Source of the DNA: Agaricus subrufescens
Lineage: Eukaryota > Basidiomycota > Agaricomycetes > Agaricales > Agaricaceae
Direction of reading: 5' to 3'
DNA: 64,000 nt
NCBI GenBank assembly: GCA_029945375.1
Contig: CM057058.1
Location: 2,604,001-2,668,000 of the forward strand
The notes beneath the pieces were generated by a model. The model saw only the letters and a program-made list of their open reading frames with translations. It was not told the origin of the DNA and searched no databases. Positions 1 through 12,198 of this stretch are shown here, in pieces (the stretch's first letter is position 1; each line of letters begins with the position of its first letter). The translations under genes and the position numbers were made by a program.

Positions 1-3000
1 AGGCTCCTGCCTTGTGACTCACTGCTCGAAGTGGTGGAAGAATGTGGTGCTATGCCTGATTTGGAGGACCGAGAGGGGGAGGTACGTTTTCTGTAGAGCT
101 GAGCCTGTCCGCGGTCATTGAAGTTTATGACAGACAGCACTGCATAAAGCTGCTTTGAATGGGCACATGCGCATTGTCAGCTATCTTCTCCCAAACAGAG
201 CTGATGTCCACGCCCGTGATGCTGATGGTTGGACCGCCCTACACAACGCCTGTTCGAAAGTGCGTCCATACTGCCACCTTTTTGTTTGGGCCTCGTCTTA
301 AAGTGACCCGATAGGGATACCTCGATATCGTGAAATATCTCTGCGAGAAGGGGGGTGCTTCCGTTGCTGTAGGTGGTGCTCCTGGCGTTGACATCCGCAG
401 CAAAGACGGATGGACACCTTTGAGTAGGTTTTTGTTTCGGTACAATTCCAGATTCGTTCCACCTAACAGTCCAAAGTGAATGCTGCGTCTAAGGGACATC
501 TTCCCGTCGTGCTCTATTTACTCTCAAAGCAGGATGCCAATCCCCTTGTACGTAATAAATGGGGAGAAACAGCCTACGATGCTGCAGCTGCCGTGTTTGA
601 AGTATGGATTTGCGAGGTATGCCCAGACTTAATTTTCTATTTGAAAGGCTCACTCTCGGCCAGGTCATACAACAAGCGGAAGCAGAGAGGTGGCGTGGCA
701 CGACCACTCCGTACAACCCACTACTGGTACATACGACCCTTCCTATAATTCTTTACGAGAACCAGCGCCTCGATATTCGTCTCAAGACAGTGGCCACATC
801 CGGTGGACGACCAAAGTTCTCCGCTTCCGGCCTCGGAAAACGTGGTCGTCGTGCACCATTTGAACTAAAGTTACCACGACCGGATGAAGATACAGGAATA
901 CGTCTGGTACCTGCTTCTAAAACTGGAGTCCAACTTCCATTACGCGATGCTTACTGGGACATACCTCGACCCGTCAATCTAGACAGGCCAAACCTTGATA
1001 ACACGGAAAAAAGTCATTTCTGGCTGTACGTATCACCTAACCCGTATTCCTTGTCTTGAGGTTGATATGTGTATGAAGATCTGACTGGACTCTCGATGTC
1101 ACTGACCCTGGGGTGGATGCAGAAGAAGGATGGCAATATTCACAATCCTTTGACGAACCCGATGAAAGGTGGAGTGGAGAACGATCGCCTCAGCTCGACC
1201 GGATTTTGAGTGGTAGTGGAGTAGTTGCTGCTGGATTTGGTGGCTCGTCTTCGCGCAACGCTTCTTTATCTTCTCCGATTCCTGGCCGCTCAGCACCAAC
1301 CTGGGTGCGCCGCCGGCGGTGGGTTAGAATTATGAGGCGTCGTCTAGACATCCCCCCTCTACCTTATCTTGAGCCGGATGGCTCAATGTATTATCTGGAT
1401 TCTGATGGCACACTGATACCCTATATTGAAGAATCTCGTGGATCTAATGAAAGCGAAGGACAGGAATTAGGAGCAATGTCTTCGACATTTTTCTCTTCGG
1501 CCCAAGATTACGTTGGCCGAGCTCGCTATCTCGCCGGAAACTCCCCGTGTGACGGTGAGAGTGACGCTATCTCAACCATGGAAGCTCGTCGTACCATTGC
1601 TAAGCTCGAACGAGCTACAGAGGAACTACGCTCAGGCATCTTGAGTAAGTTTATCTTTATGCAAGATTATGAGCCCCTGACCCATGTACTTGATTCAGGT
1701 GATGAAGATGCTGAACGTAGAAGACAAGCTGAAGTGTTACTGAATGCTTATAGTCGGGAATTAAAGCGACGACGACTTGCAGCAGGTGCTCAAGGTTTGA
1801 TCTTGGCAGATCAAGGTCTTGCAATGAATTTCTACTTTTCTGATTTTTCACTCATACGTTGATCAGATGATGATCAATACATCGATGAGGATACGAGTTC
1901 TGAAGAAGAATTCCATTATCCTTCTGTGACGGCTGAGGACAGAAGATCAGTTTCAAGGATGTCAATTCAGACAGACCACAGTAGGCCTGGAGTGTCGCGT
2001 GGCCCTACCGATCTTACCCCGCAACTTTCTCAAGCTCCTGACTTCCGCGTACCGACTAGGGAGGCCCCACAGAAAGTTGTCACGCCCCATTGGACTGTGC
2101 CAACTCCTCAAACGTTGACTGCACAGTGGGAACGCGACGAGCAGGTTAGTCAATGTAGGGATTGTCAAAGAAAGTTCACATTTCTCGTTCGTCGCGTATG
2201 TACCTCTTTTATTATTTCAGTGATCGCCTAATACTGATAATGACCTTGTTTAGCACGTAAGTACTTCTTTACCAGCTTGGCAACAGGGTAAAGGAGCTCA
2301 AGGGTGTCTTAGCATTGTCGTAAATGTGGAAGGATTTTTTGCGACCGGTGCTCGTCGTTCAGAGTTTTGCTTGATATACACGACATTGTGTATGATCCAG
2401 CTGGTCCGGAGCCAATGGGTTCTTCAAGCACACAACGGGTCTGCCACGCCTGCTACGACGAAGTCTTTGCAAATGTCCCATCTAGGTTGAGCAATCGTAG
2501 TGGCAGCACGATTGAACGCATCGTCGTTGACCAAGAAAGGCTGAGCGTTCCTGGTGGACTGACACGGCGAGAGTCTAGCTCGCAACTCAGTGATCTTGCC
2601 GAGTGCGCCATTTTTTAAACCTGTCTGTCATACGTGTTGACTGAGCGTTACCGCTGTTTCAGTTGTCCTGTATGTAATCAAAACTTAGACGAGGTCGGAG
2701 ATGCCGTGGAACAGGAAGAGCATGTCAGACAGTGCCTCGAGGGCGGGCCTGGACAAGATCTACCGACATCTCGTTACCTCGTGTATCGACTACCCGCTGA
2801 AAGCGCCCTGCTTGGTGTTGAATGTAAGCTTTTTTAATTATTGACAGTATACATTACCGCGTTCTGATATTTTTATTTTTTTCTTTTAGGCGTGATTTGT
2901 CTTGATGAGTTTGTGAAAGGTGAACTTTTTGTTTTCCTTTTGCCATCATTTTCCACGATTAACACGCGGCTGTAGGTTCGACTGTCGCCCGTTTGAGTTG

Positions 3001-3130
3001 CTTCTGCAGTTTCCATAATGGTAAGATACGTCCTTGATCTCGTTAAATCTGGATCTCTGACGTTATATCATCAGCGTGTCTTTCATCTTGGCTTCAACGT
3101 GGAAAAAGTTGCCCTGTTCATGCCCGTTAA
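1..3130 (+). CDS. Ankyrin-FYVE-RING E3 ubiquitin ligase (5' end outside window)
   Basis: The 3' part of a gene that begins before base 1. Spliced exons give ankyrin repeats (about bases 130-600, with TALHKAALNGH and TPLMNAASKGH signatures), a long Ser/Arg-rich linker, a FYVE zinc finger (about 2120-2490; the RRHHCRKCG ligand core, an upstream WERD motif and a C-terminal RVC are all visible), and a C-terminal RING (CVICLDEF, then CFCSFH..C and a final CPVH three residues before the stop at 3128-3130). FYVE domains bind PI3P on endosomes and vacuoles, and a RING recruits an E2; yeast Pib1 is the known FYVE-RING ligase, so an endosomal or vacuolar ubiquitin ligase is inferred. The ankyrin part is not in Pib1. 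Introns of about 50-60 nt are frequent. One FYVE histidine appears to lie on a 3-nt exon (2254-2256). Domain calls are firm; target and exact exons in the linker are not. Confidence 0.85.
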
Positions 3131-3212
3131 TGCTCGAAGAATTCATGCGGTCAAACCATTAATCTGATTACTTGATACAATCTACAAATACATTTACTGT
3201 AACTTGATTTGC

Positions 3213-4069
3213 CTAGTCACCCTCGTCTCGAGGTTCGTAGAAGGTACTATAGCGGATTCTGCTTGCGTCAACACGTATGATCTCGGAATAGTCTTCATAG
3301 TCAGGTTCTACGATGTCCTGTCCTTTTCGACCGTCGTCCTGGTCGTCCTCGAACCACGTGGAAGGATCATCGTCATCGGAGTCTAGATCCGAGTCGTCTT
3401 CGAGATCTGAATCTGTGGGCTTGTGATTCCTGCGTGTCGATCAGATTGCATTGCCAAAGCGAACAACACCAATGGACCTACATGAATGCCCATATACGAG
3501 CCTCTCTCTCCTGCCTTGTGAGTATTTCACCGTTCACTGGAATGCCTTGTTTGCGTTTCTTCTCCAGTGCGCGTTGCTCGCGCTCCTTGTCCATCAAGAA
3601 CGCTTGGCGTTCGAGCTCCATAGCTTCTTGCATGCTGAAACCTGAGCTCTTACCAGAGTTCCCGTTCGGGCCTAATGCAATACTTTGTCCCTTGAATCAA
3701 TTTCAACTTGACAACGATGTTGAGAAATAAGCGATTGACGTACAAATCGGGCTAGGGCCTTCTTCTTGGCCTCGAGGGTCCTGTTAATGGGAGGGTCGGG
3801 TGGTGGATCGACGACCATATCGTTTTCGCCACGTATCTGAGTGTTCTTCAGACCTATGTTAATGGTTTCTATTCCGTCGAGCTCGATTAACCGAGATTCT
3901 ACAGTAGCTTGCTCAGCTAATATCCTTTGAACGTAAGTGGAAGTGGACGCTCCCCTGAACAGGATCAGATAAGCTTTCCATCTTGTAGAAGGAAAGAAAA
4001 GAAGGCGCACGGTGAGGATAGAATGTTAGCATTGATTGTGTGGAGGTCCTGGAGTTCACGGACGGTCAT
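3213..4069 (-). CDS. Conserved protein of unknown function with acidic C-terminus
   Basis: I do not recognise the family. Spliced exons read from ATG 4069 (MTVRELQDLHTINANIL), through an intron at 3955-4010, into a helical stretch (STYVQRILAEQATVESRL) and a Glu/Lys/Arg-rich coiled segment (QEAMELERQAFLMDKERE). After another intron a strongly acidic Asp-rich tail follows, ending EPRDEGD at a stop at 3213-3215. An in-frame ATG at 4207 would add 46 Pro/Ser/Arg-rich residues; I prefer 4069 because the compositional change starts there. The junction near 3645-3750 is uncertain: donor GTACGT at 3749 joins in frame only with a weak AAG acceptor. No signal peptide, membrane segment or catalytic motif is visible. 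It is convergent with the FYVE-RING gene, with 82 bases between the stops. Confidence 0.6.
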
Positions 4070-4427
4070 TTCGGGAATGCGCTTTTGTTTTACCCGCGAA
4101 GAAGGAAGAAAGCCGGGGGGGACGAGCCGTTGTCTTCGAGTGGGCGAGGTTGGAGATCTGCGGCCTGGGAGTGGCGAGAATCTTACTGGACTTGGTGAAG
4201 AAGGCATATGAAGTGATGGAGGAAACGAAAGAAGTCGAGGGAATTTATACGCATGCGAGATCAGGCGGCTGCCACACAGACTACAACAGCTGTTCTATAT
4301 CCGGTGCTAATGACTGGAACTATATATACAGACCGAAACTCAAACAGGAAGCCCCAGGCTATCCTTACATGTACATGTCGCCCTGTTTGTTAGTTGCCGT
4401 CAGTGTTCCGCGACCCAGCAGAATGTA

Positions 4428-5479
4428 TTATGTTAGGCTCACAGCTCCGGGAGGCATAAATTCGTCATTGTCGGGCTCACCACTGCCCCTGCCCCTGCCT
4501 CTGCCTGGGAACCCACCCCGTCCTGGGAAACCGCCACGAGGGAATGGCTCGGGGCCGATTGGGTCAAACCTAGCACCCGGAGGAGCGCCCATTGGAGGCA
4601 AAAAGCCGTCGCCGCCCCATGGTCCCCTACCTCTGGGAGCACCAAAAATGGGATGATCAGGCCCCATGAACATCCCACCGCCGCTTCTCGAAGGCGGAAA
4701 AAGGCTTGGAGGACTGAACGGATCTACAGCAAACGGATCTAAATCCCGCCTCCCTATTTCCAAAGGATTATCGGGAAACATGGGTTGTGGCTGGTATGGG
4801 TTTCTCGGTGGTGCCTGAGGCGGTGCTTGTGGCCGAGGTTCGGCGGGAGGGTTTGCCTCTGGCTGTGGGCGAGCGCTTGATTCAGAACTCTCGCCAATCT
4901 CAGAATACCCTTCTTTGCGAAGACCGGGAATGATTTTGGTCAAAATCTTTAGCTTCAGCTGATTCATCAGGTCTGTCACTCTGTTTGATGATATAAACCC
5001 ATGAATCAAGGGCGGTGAATCTGCACCGCCAATGGCGTGGGGGTAGAAAGAGGGTGAAGTGAAATCGTCAGTCGCGATGTCGAGGGAGGCTACTTTATCG
5101 GTCTGTCAGAAGGCCAGGGTCAGAGGAACGAAGCGAGTGTATACGGCTAACTGCTTGCCTCAAGGGCGATGGCATTAATGAGCGTGCGACCACCCAGTTT
5201 GGAGATATTCACAACAAACTCAAGACTACTCTGTTCATGTTTGTACTTGAGGGTGTAATGTGCTGGGCCAGCTTTATTCCATTCTACAGGCAGAACATTG
5301 TTTTGGTAGATAGATGACGACGATTCGTCTACAGCAGTCAGCCGGAAGGCAAGGGCAGAGAAAGCAGCGTGTATCAAAGCGACTAGAGCATCGTGCGAGT
5401 TAGAAAGGTTAGATGATGGTGGGAGGAGGGTCGGAAGGAGGGAGATGAGCGCAGCTGGGTCGAGCGGATTTGGAGACAT
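4428..5479 (-). CDS. Proteasome inhibitor/regulator PI31 family protein (331 aa)
   Basis: Two exons (5479-5159 and 5102-4428) sum to 332 codons. The N-terminal FP domain covers about residues 1-185 (SNSHDALVALIHAAFSALAF, then YTLKYKHEQSSLEFVVNISK and a VASLDIATDDF strand). The C-terminal half is Pro/Gly/Arg-rich (GRGGFPGRGGFPGRGRGRG), the usual PI31 (PSMF1; yeast Fub1) arrangement. PI31 binds the 20S core and modulates its activity or assembly. The single intron (5103-5158) has a GC donor: the frame is kept only if splicing occurs at GAG|GCAAGC, because the nearby GT donor runs into a stop. The gene is divergent from PRP5, with 96 bases between start codons. Three other proteasome genes lie at 51-54 kb. 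Confidence 0.85.
5103..5158 (-). other. GC-AG intron in the PI31 gene
   Basis: The 56-nt intron begins GCAAGC after a GAG codon and ends GACAG. It joins ALE to TDKVASLDI in phase 0. The only alternative GT donor (GTTAGC at 5152) gives an immediate in-frame stop after the same acceptor. AG|GCAAG is the known consensus for the minor GC class of U2 introns. Confidence 0.75.
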
Positions 5480-5575
5480 GGAAGATGAGCGCAGAAATCA
5501 ATAATTAAATAAACGAAATTAATTCCATAAGTGGCACAACAACACCAAACACACCCTTGCTCTTCATCCACTGCC

Positions 5576-8500
5576 ATGGCTCGGAGGGACAGGTCGTATA
5601 CACCGGATACCTCTAACAAACGGGTAAGACCATCTCACCGCTCTTCACCTCGGTCTCCGTCGCCGACCAGGCGCAATGCCCAAAGGCCCAGCAATAGATC
5701 CCGCCACGACGACGAGAGGGACAGAGACAGAGACCGGGACAGAGAGAGAGACCGAGATAGGGACAGGGATAGAGACCGATACAGAGACAGAGACAGGGAC
5801 AGGGACCGACACCGGGACGACCGATATAGGGATGACCGGCGGAGGGACTATCGTGACGGGCGCGACGACAGACGGGAAGAAAGACGGAGGTCCCGCTCTC
5901 CTCATCACGCTCCCACTCCCCCGCATCCCTCCGGGCAAGAATCCAATGCATCCCATTCTCAACCGGAAGACGAGAAAATGAAAGCTAAGCGTGCCAAATT
6001 AGAGGCATGGAAAAAAGAGCGTGAAGCAAAGAAAGCTCTCGACGAGGCCAAGGCTAAGGCCATGGCCCTCGCCGGGAAGGCTGCGCCTGGTGAGTGTGAT
6101 TTCCGCTGTTCCGCAGGCACGATTTCACAGCACTTGATTTAATGCCCTCCAGCTCCCGCAACCAAGTCCGGCCAACTCAATCGTGCCGCACTCGGAGGAT
6201 TAGGCCTCAAGGGCCTCCCCCTAAAACCGGAATTCTCTGCTGTCAAAGGCCTTGCCTCGATGGACGATTCTGTGGAAACAAAGCGCAAATTGGAAACTTT
6301 AGGAGATATGCCTGCCGTTGACATGAGCATGAAAGACGAAGCAACTGTTGGTGACCTAGAAGTGGATGATGACGATGAGGAGGCCAACAGAATGGACCAA
6401 GCTCTGAAAGCAAAGGCCAAGGATACCATGGACATAGACGAAGACGAAGAAGTCGATCCCCTCGACGCGTTCATGAGTGGAGTAAAAGAAGAAGTCAAGA
6501 AAGTGAATTTGGAAGACATGCAGAAAATGATTACTACCAACGGCCTTCAGTCTCGAGTTCGTCTAGATGACCAGATGGCAGACGACGGCGTGGAGGACGA
6601 AGCCGAGGGTGCCATTGATGAAATCGATGCTACGGAACTTAACCCTGAAGATATACTTGCTCTAGCCGCGAAAAAGGCGAAGAAAAAAGAGTTGGCTACT
6701 GTCGATCATTCACGTATCCATTATGAACCGTTCAGAAAGGAATTCTATGTCCCCCCTCCTGATATTGCGAACATGACTGATGATGAAGCCGAACTACTGC
6801 GGCTCGAGCTAGACAGTATAAAGATCCGTGGTATCGACTGCCCTCGTCCCGTCACAAAGTGGAGTCATTTCGGAATGCCGGCTAACTGGTAAGTATCTTG
6901 CAATCTCAACCCATCTGAGCCACTGATAACCATGAATGCAGCCTCGACGTTATAAAGCGCCTAAACTATACCGCCCCGACATCTATCCAAGCCCAAGCCA
7001 TACCCGCTATCATGTCTGGCAGAGACGTTATTGGTGTGGCCAAAACTGGTTCTGGTAAAACGATCGCCTTCCTATTGCCTTTGTTCCGTCACATTAAGGA
7101 CCAGCGTCCTCTTGAACAAATGGAGGGCCCCATTGCAGTTGTCATGACTCCAACGCGCGAGTTAGCTGTTCAAATTCACAAAGATTGTAAACCTTTCTTG
7201 AAGGTGCTTGGTCTCCGAGTAAGTTTTAGTTTTCGTTTATCTAGGTTATCGCGTTTTCTGAAAAGCGGTATTTCTTAGGCTGTCTGTGCGTACGGCGGCT
7301 CACCTATCAAGGATCAAATCGCGGAACTTAAAAAGGGAGCTGAAATAATCGTCTGCACACCCGGTCGCATGATAGATTTGCTGACGGCCAATTCAGGTCG
7401 CGTCACCAATCTCAAACGGGTGACTTACGTTGTCCTCGATGAAGCCGACCGTATGTTCGATATGGGCTTCGAGCCACAGGTCATGAAAATTGTCAATAAC
7501 ACACGACCTGATAGGCAAACCGTTCTCTTCTCTGCGACCTTTCCTAAACAAATGGACTCACTTGCGCGGAAAATTCTGCGAAAACCTCTTGAAATCACTG
7601 TTGGTGGCAGATCAGTTGTTGCAGCAGAAATCGAACAAATCGTCGAGGTCCGTGCGGAGGACACTAAATTCAATCGGCTCCTGGAGATTCTTGGCCAAAT
7701 GTATAATGAGGATCCAGAGTGTAGAACTTTGATCTTCGTTGACCGTCAAGAAGCTGCTGATAACCTTTTACGGGAGCTTATGCGTAAAGGCTATCTTTGC
7801 ATGTCGCTTCACGGGGGAAAGGATCAGGTTGACCGTGATCAGACTATTGCAGATTTTAAGTCTGGTGTTGTTCCCATCGTCATCGCAACTTCGGTAGCTG
7901 CTCGGGGACTAGACGTGAAGCAACTCAAATTGGTTATCAACCATGATGCTCCAAACCATATGGAAGATTATGTTCATCGTGCCGGGCGTACAGGCCGTGC
8001 TGGTAACAAGGGTACTTGTGTAACATTCATCACACCTGAACAGGATCGTTATTCCGTTGATATTCACCGTGCCCTCAAGGCTAGCAACGCCGCGATTCCA
8101 CAAGAATTAGAAGACCTGGCAAACGGTACGTGACATCGTACACTCTGCATTAACATTATCTCATTCAGCCTTTTCTTAGGTTTCCTCGAAAAAGTCAAAT
8201 CAGGAAAAGCTCAGGCTGCTGGTTCCGGATTTGGTGGAAAGGGCTTGGACCGACTCGATAAAGAACGAGATGCTCGCGAAAAGGCAGAGAGGAAAGCGTA
8301 CGGCGAGCCAACTGATGAAGACAAACCCGAAGCAATCGCTCCTGGTGGGACAGCAGCCAAAACAGAAAACGGCGGTACTGCTAGCAACGATGATATGAAC
8401 TTCGGTGGATTTAAGGTTGAAATTAAACGTGGTCCCGCACCCGATTCGTCCAAAGGTCTTTTGGGAGTGTCAGGAGCGGTTGCTGCTGCACGTCGCCTGG

Positions 8501-9183
8501 CACATGCCAAAGAGGAAGAGAGGATTCAGAGTCAGATGCGGGCTGCTGAAGAAGCTGCTGCTCGCGCAGGCAAAGATACTCCAGCTCACAAGCAAGCTTT
8601 GAATGTGGTGGCGAAGTTGAATGCGCAGCTTAGAGCCTCGAAACTCGTGTTACAGTCGCAATTGCAAGCGGAGGAGTCTGGACGCAAGATCAACCCCGAT
8701 TCAACCGATTTCCATGCAATCATACCCATTAATGATTATCCTCAAAAAGCTCGTTGGCGTGTTACTAACAAGGAGACTATGACACAGGTGAGTATTTGTC
8801 TGACTGGTAGGTCGAATATAATTAACTCTTATCTCTTTTTCTTCAGCTCATCGACATGACTGGTGCTTCGGTTACTAATAAAGGTGTGTTCTTTACTCAT
8901 AATGACTCGGTGATTCTGACTCGACGTTCTCAAGGTATTTACTATGAAACGGGGAAAGAGCCGCCTGCCGAAGGTCCTCCCAAACTCCATCTACTTATTG
9001 AGTCGAACGAGGAGTACAGGGTGAGTCATTTTACATTTGACCTAGTGGCATCAGCTCAAAGGACTTTTTCAGGTGGAGCAAGCGGTACGGGAGATCAAAC
9101 GTCTACTGATAGAAGCATCCGCCGCCGCTATTCAAGCAGAAATGCGGAACCCAACAGCTACCGGCAGGTACAGTGTTCTCTAA
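5576..9183 (+). CDS. PRP5: Pre-mRNA splicing ATP-dependent RNA helicase Prp5/DDX46 (1,088 aa)
   Basis: DEAD-box ATPase of U2 snRNP/prespliceosome formation. Seven exons (5576-6089, 6153-6888, 6942-7218, 7279-8125, 8180-8787, 8847-9020, 9073-9183) sum exactly to 1,089 codons. The N-terminus is an Arg/Asp dipeptide-rich RS-like domain (about residues 40-120). DPLDAFM, the conserved Prp5 motif that contacts the branch-site recognition machinery, is near residue 285. Helicase motifs in order: [39 protein letters not shown] and [10 protein letters not shown]. The C-terminus ends [10 protein letters not shown], the Prp5/DDX46 signature tail. The start ATG (5576) sits in a good context (GCCATGG). 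It is nucleus-acting by family. Length is close to human DDX46 and longer than yeast Prp5. Confidence 0.95.
5697..5880 (+). repeat. Coding minisatellite-like Arg/Asp repeat inside PRP5
   Basis: Degenerate tandem hexamers of the AGAGAC/CGGGAC type encode alternating Arg-Asp and Arg-Glu. They keep all six frames open here, so overlapping frames in this stretch are compositional and not genes. The unit is prone to slippage length change. It lies wholly in exon 1 of PRP5. Confidence 0.8.
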
Positions 9184-9334
9184 AGACTTGGCTCCACTTA
9201 GTTTCGTTGTGACTTTGTTTTCATTTTACCTCTATACCTTAGTATATATAGATATCGTGTACCATGTCATCAGTCATTCATTATACAAGCAAAAACATAT
9301 TACTCAAATACTAAAACAATGTACCGACACAAGA

Positions 9335-11443
9335 TTATCGATGCAATCCAAAGCCTCTGGATTTTCCCTGGTTTTGACCAGTTAGGTTGTAGCCAGAATC
9401 CTTGACTCTTTTTTCGATATCGGAAACTTTACCCTCGACTTCCCGAACAGCACCATCAATCCATTGCAAACTCTCGAGGTGGCTGCTCAAGACTTGCGAA
9501 ATTTGAGACATTGGATCGTCGTTTGACTCTCCGTTAGGCTTGTTGGAGACGGACAAACCATTGACCGCGTCAATCATCTGAGTCAAAGATCCGGATAGGT
9601 CATCGAGTTGCGCGTGTAGATCAGTTGCAAGCATGTAGCTATTGAGGAATGCGTAAGAGTGGTGTCGGCAAAGTAATAATAAACATACTTTTTATCTCTT
9701 TCTGTATCGGCAGGCCCAGTGTCGAGGGTCCGCAGGTTCCCACTTTGACCACCGAGTAATTCTTGTGACATTTTTTCGTATGCATCCAAGGTCGCCGATA
9801 GATCTTTTTGCTGCTGTTCTATATGACTCAAGGATTGATCAATGTTGTCTTGCTGGCGTTCCGCGGCAGTGATATGACTATACAAAGCAGTAAGCTATGT
9901 AGGTGAATATGTTAGTCTTAGCCTAGGAGGGACCAAGCTATTAAAGGCTCACAGTGTTTCCATTTTCAATCAATGCACGATCCCATACAGCAACTTCCGC
10001 AGCATAACGATTGAATTCGCGAGCATGAGTTTCTAGGTCTGAAGACCAGCGGTTTACAATTTCTTCTAGTGTCTTGCCCTTCAACGCAGAAGGGGGAGGT
10101 ACTGCAACAGTCGGTAGGTTCATGGTAGGAGCTGTAAAGAGATGAGGATCGATTAGAACAACTGGAGATAGGTTCTGGGACATACCTGCTATGGATTTAT
10201 CCTCCGGCTTTGCTATACGTACAACGTCAAAAGGCGATAAGTTAGGTAAACAAATGGCGTACCAGCTGGAGTATCTTTCTTCGTGCCAAAGAGACTCAAG
10301 GAAGCTGAAGCTCGGGTAAGAATAAAATCGAGGGCTAAGGAAGACCGTTCGTACCAGGTGCGGTAGGAGCTGGAGGGTCCTTCTTTTCTGTTGGCTTCGT
10401 GCCGAAGAGGCTACCAGTGGGGAGAGTAGTTGTACCAGAAGTAGTCGTTGTGGATGGTGCTGGTGTAGCTGGCTTGGCAAAAAGACTACCGCCGCCGAAG
10501 ATGCTCGTTCCTCCTGTTGAAGTAGAAGTGCCTGAGGCAGGTTGCGGTGTGGAAGACGAGGCTGTGGCAGTTGAGTTCTCGGCAGGTTTGGGAGGTAGCC
10601 CGAATAAACCACCAGTTGAAGTTGTGGTAGTGGCAGGAGCTGGTGGGATGAGTAAACACTCGGCTTCTTCAGAATAGAGTTTATCTACATACCCGTAGAA
10701 GATGTGGTGGTATTTCCAAAAACTGCGCGAGAAGTGTGAGAAAGGGCTTGGTTAGATTCGACTCAAGCTTACTGCTGGGGTTTAGAGCGTTACTTGTGCC
10801 AGTTTCGGCAGGCTTGGGAGTCGTTGACGTTTGGCCGCCAAAGAGGGCGTTCCCACTGGTAGTAGAGGCGGTATTTCCGTGAAGAGGGTTTGTGGAAGGC
10901 GCGGGGGTTGAACCGGTGCCAAGGGTACCTGTTAGCTTGGAGGCATCGCCAGTAGAAGAGCCGCCACCGAATATACCACCCGACGGTGTAGTGGTTTTGT
11001 TGCCGAAAAGTCCGCCAGAAGCAGGCGCAGTAGAGGATGATGAGATAAGTGGATTGGTGGTTGTACCGCTTCCTGTACCTAGAGTACTGGTGTTCCCAAA
11101 GATACTGTTTGTAGGTTTGCCTATAAGAGATGTCATTAACGATTCAAAGCGGGAAAGATATTGACAGACCACCACCAAAGAGAGGGTTAGACGCGAGAGG
11201 ATTGGAAGTGGAAGGATTAGATGATGAAGGGTTGAGAGGGTTAGAGGGAGGATTGAGATGGCCGAAAGGATTGGAAGGAGCATTGAGAGGGTTGGAAGAT
11301 GAACTAAGAGGGTTGAAAGTTGAACCGAAAGTATTGGAGGAAGGATTGAGAGGATTGGAAGACGGGTTGAGAGGGTTGCTGGGCGGTTTTGAACCAAAGA
11401 TGTCCGAGTTTGCGGGCCTGGGCGAGTTTCCAAAGGAGCTCAT
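9335..11443 (-). CDS. NSP1: FG-nucleoporin Nsp1 (Nup62 homologue)
   Basis: The N-terminal half is low complexity with FG-type repeats: single IFG, LFG and TFG units separated by Ser/Thr/Pro/Asn spacers, and an unusual run of NPLNPSSNPL units at the very N-terminus. The C-terminal half is the conserved Nsp1_C coiled coil: KGKTLEEIVNRWSSDLETH, VWDRALIENGNTV, IEQQQKDLSATLDAYEKMSQ, then LDDLSGSLTQMIDAVNGL, ending at a stop at 9335-9337. Nsp1/Nup62 lines the central channel of the nuclear pore and also joins the Nup82 complex. Several short introns interrupt the repeat region. ATG 11443 (MSSFGNSP) is chosen; an in-frame ATG at 11488 would add 15 residues. It is convergent with PRP5, with 151 bases between stops. 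Confidence 0.9.
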
Positions 11444-11636
11444 GGCGGCCGAAGACAACGCGTTGTGTGGCCTTGTTTTCTCATCCAACCTTCTCTCTCA
11501 ACGCGCCTTCGAGGACATCCACATTCAAATGGTTCAGGCGATTGCTCAGGGGTTCGCTGCTGGCGCGAATAAATGTTTAGCCCAGTGACCAGCTTATCCA
11601 ACCACAACTCCCCATTTCATAACTTGCCCCTAACCA

Positions 11637-12080
11637 TGTCCACACCCGACTATGTCTACAAGCTCATCCCCTCCAACTCTCCTCCACCCAGCCCGCTGCC
11701 ACTCGAGTTGCCGTTGAGCGAGCTAGATAGCAAAAGTGGCTTCATCCACCTCTCAACCGCACCGCAGGTCTCTGGAACTCTGCGACACTTCTTCGGGACT
11801 GATGAAAGAGTTTATATCTTGAAAATACCCTTCAAACCTCTTCAGGACAAGATACGGTGGGAGAGCCCCGATGCAAAAGGTACGTTAGATTCTATTGATT
11901 ATCAGCTCTGCTCTAATCAGGTGTAATCTAGTCTGTGGGCCACGCCCCGGAGAAGGTTTATTTCCCCACCTGTATGGCGGGAAATTGGGCAAAGATGAAG
12001 TCGAGCGTGTTATTACACTCGACAAGGGATCTGGTTGGGATGGCGTAATGGAGAACGCCAAAGATTGGCTTGTATACTAG
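11637..12080 (+). CDS. DUF952 family protein
   Basis: Two exons (11637-11879 and 11932-12080) encode about 130 residues. Recognisable DUF952 features: an N-terminal YVYKLIPSNS strand, LDSKSGFIHLSTAPQV, the VYILKIPFKPL strand and GLFPHLYGGKL, ending NAKDWLVY. Family members are small single-domain proteins related in fold to ADP-ribosyltransferase-like proteins; no established reaction is known to me. It is divergent from NSP1, with 193 bases between starts. The left breakpoint of the tandem duplication falls inside exon 1 at about 11774, so only the last two thirds of the gene is repeated at 14679-14985. Confidence 0.8.
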
Positions 12081-12198
12081 AAGCGTCTGCCCCTGTTGCC
12101 CTCAATCGTTTTTCAATAAGCAATCCGCACGTCCATTGTAAAGATGCGCATCGGAAGCAGAAATTTTTCTAAATAAAAAACAATAACATGTACATCTT

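Noticed and set aside
5613..5981. Several overlapping open frames over the PRP5 Arg/Asp repeat
   Set aside because: All frames stay open because of the short tandem repeat; only the PRP5 frame continues into conserved sequence.
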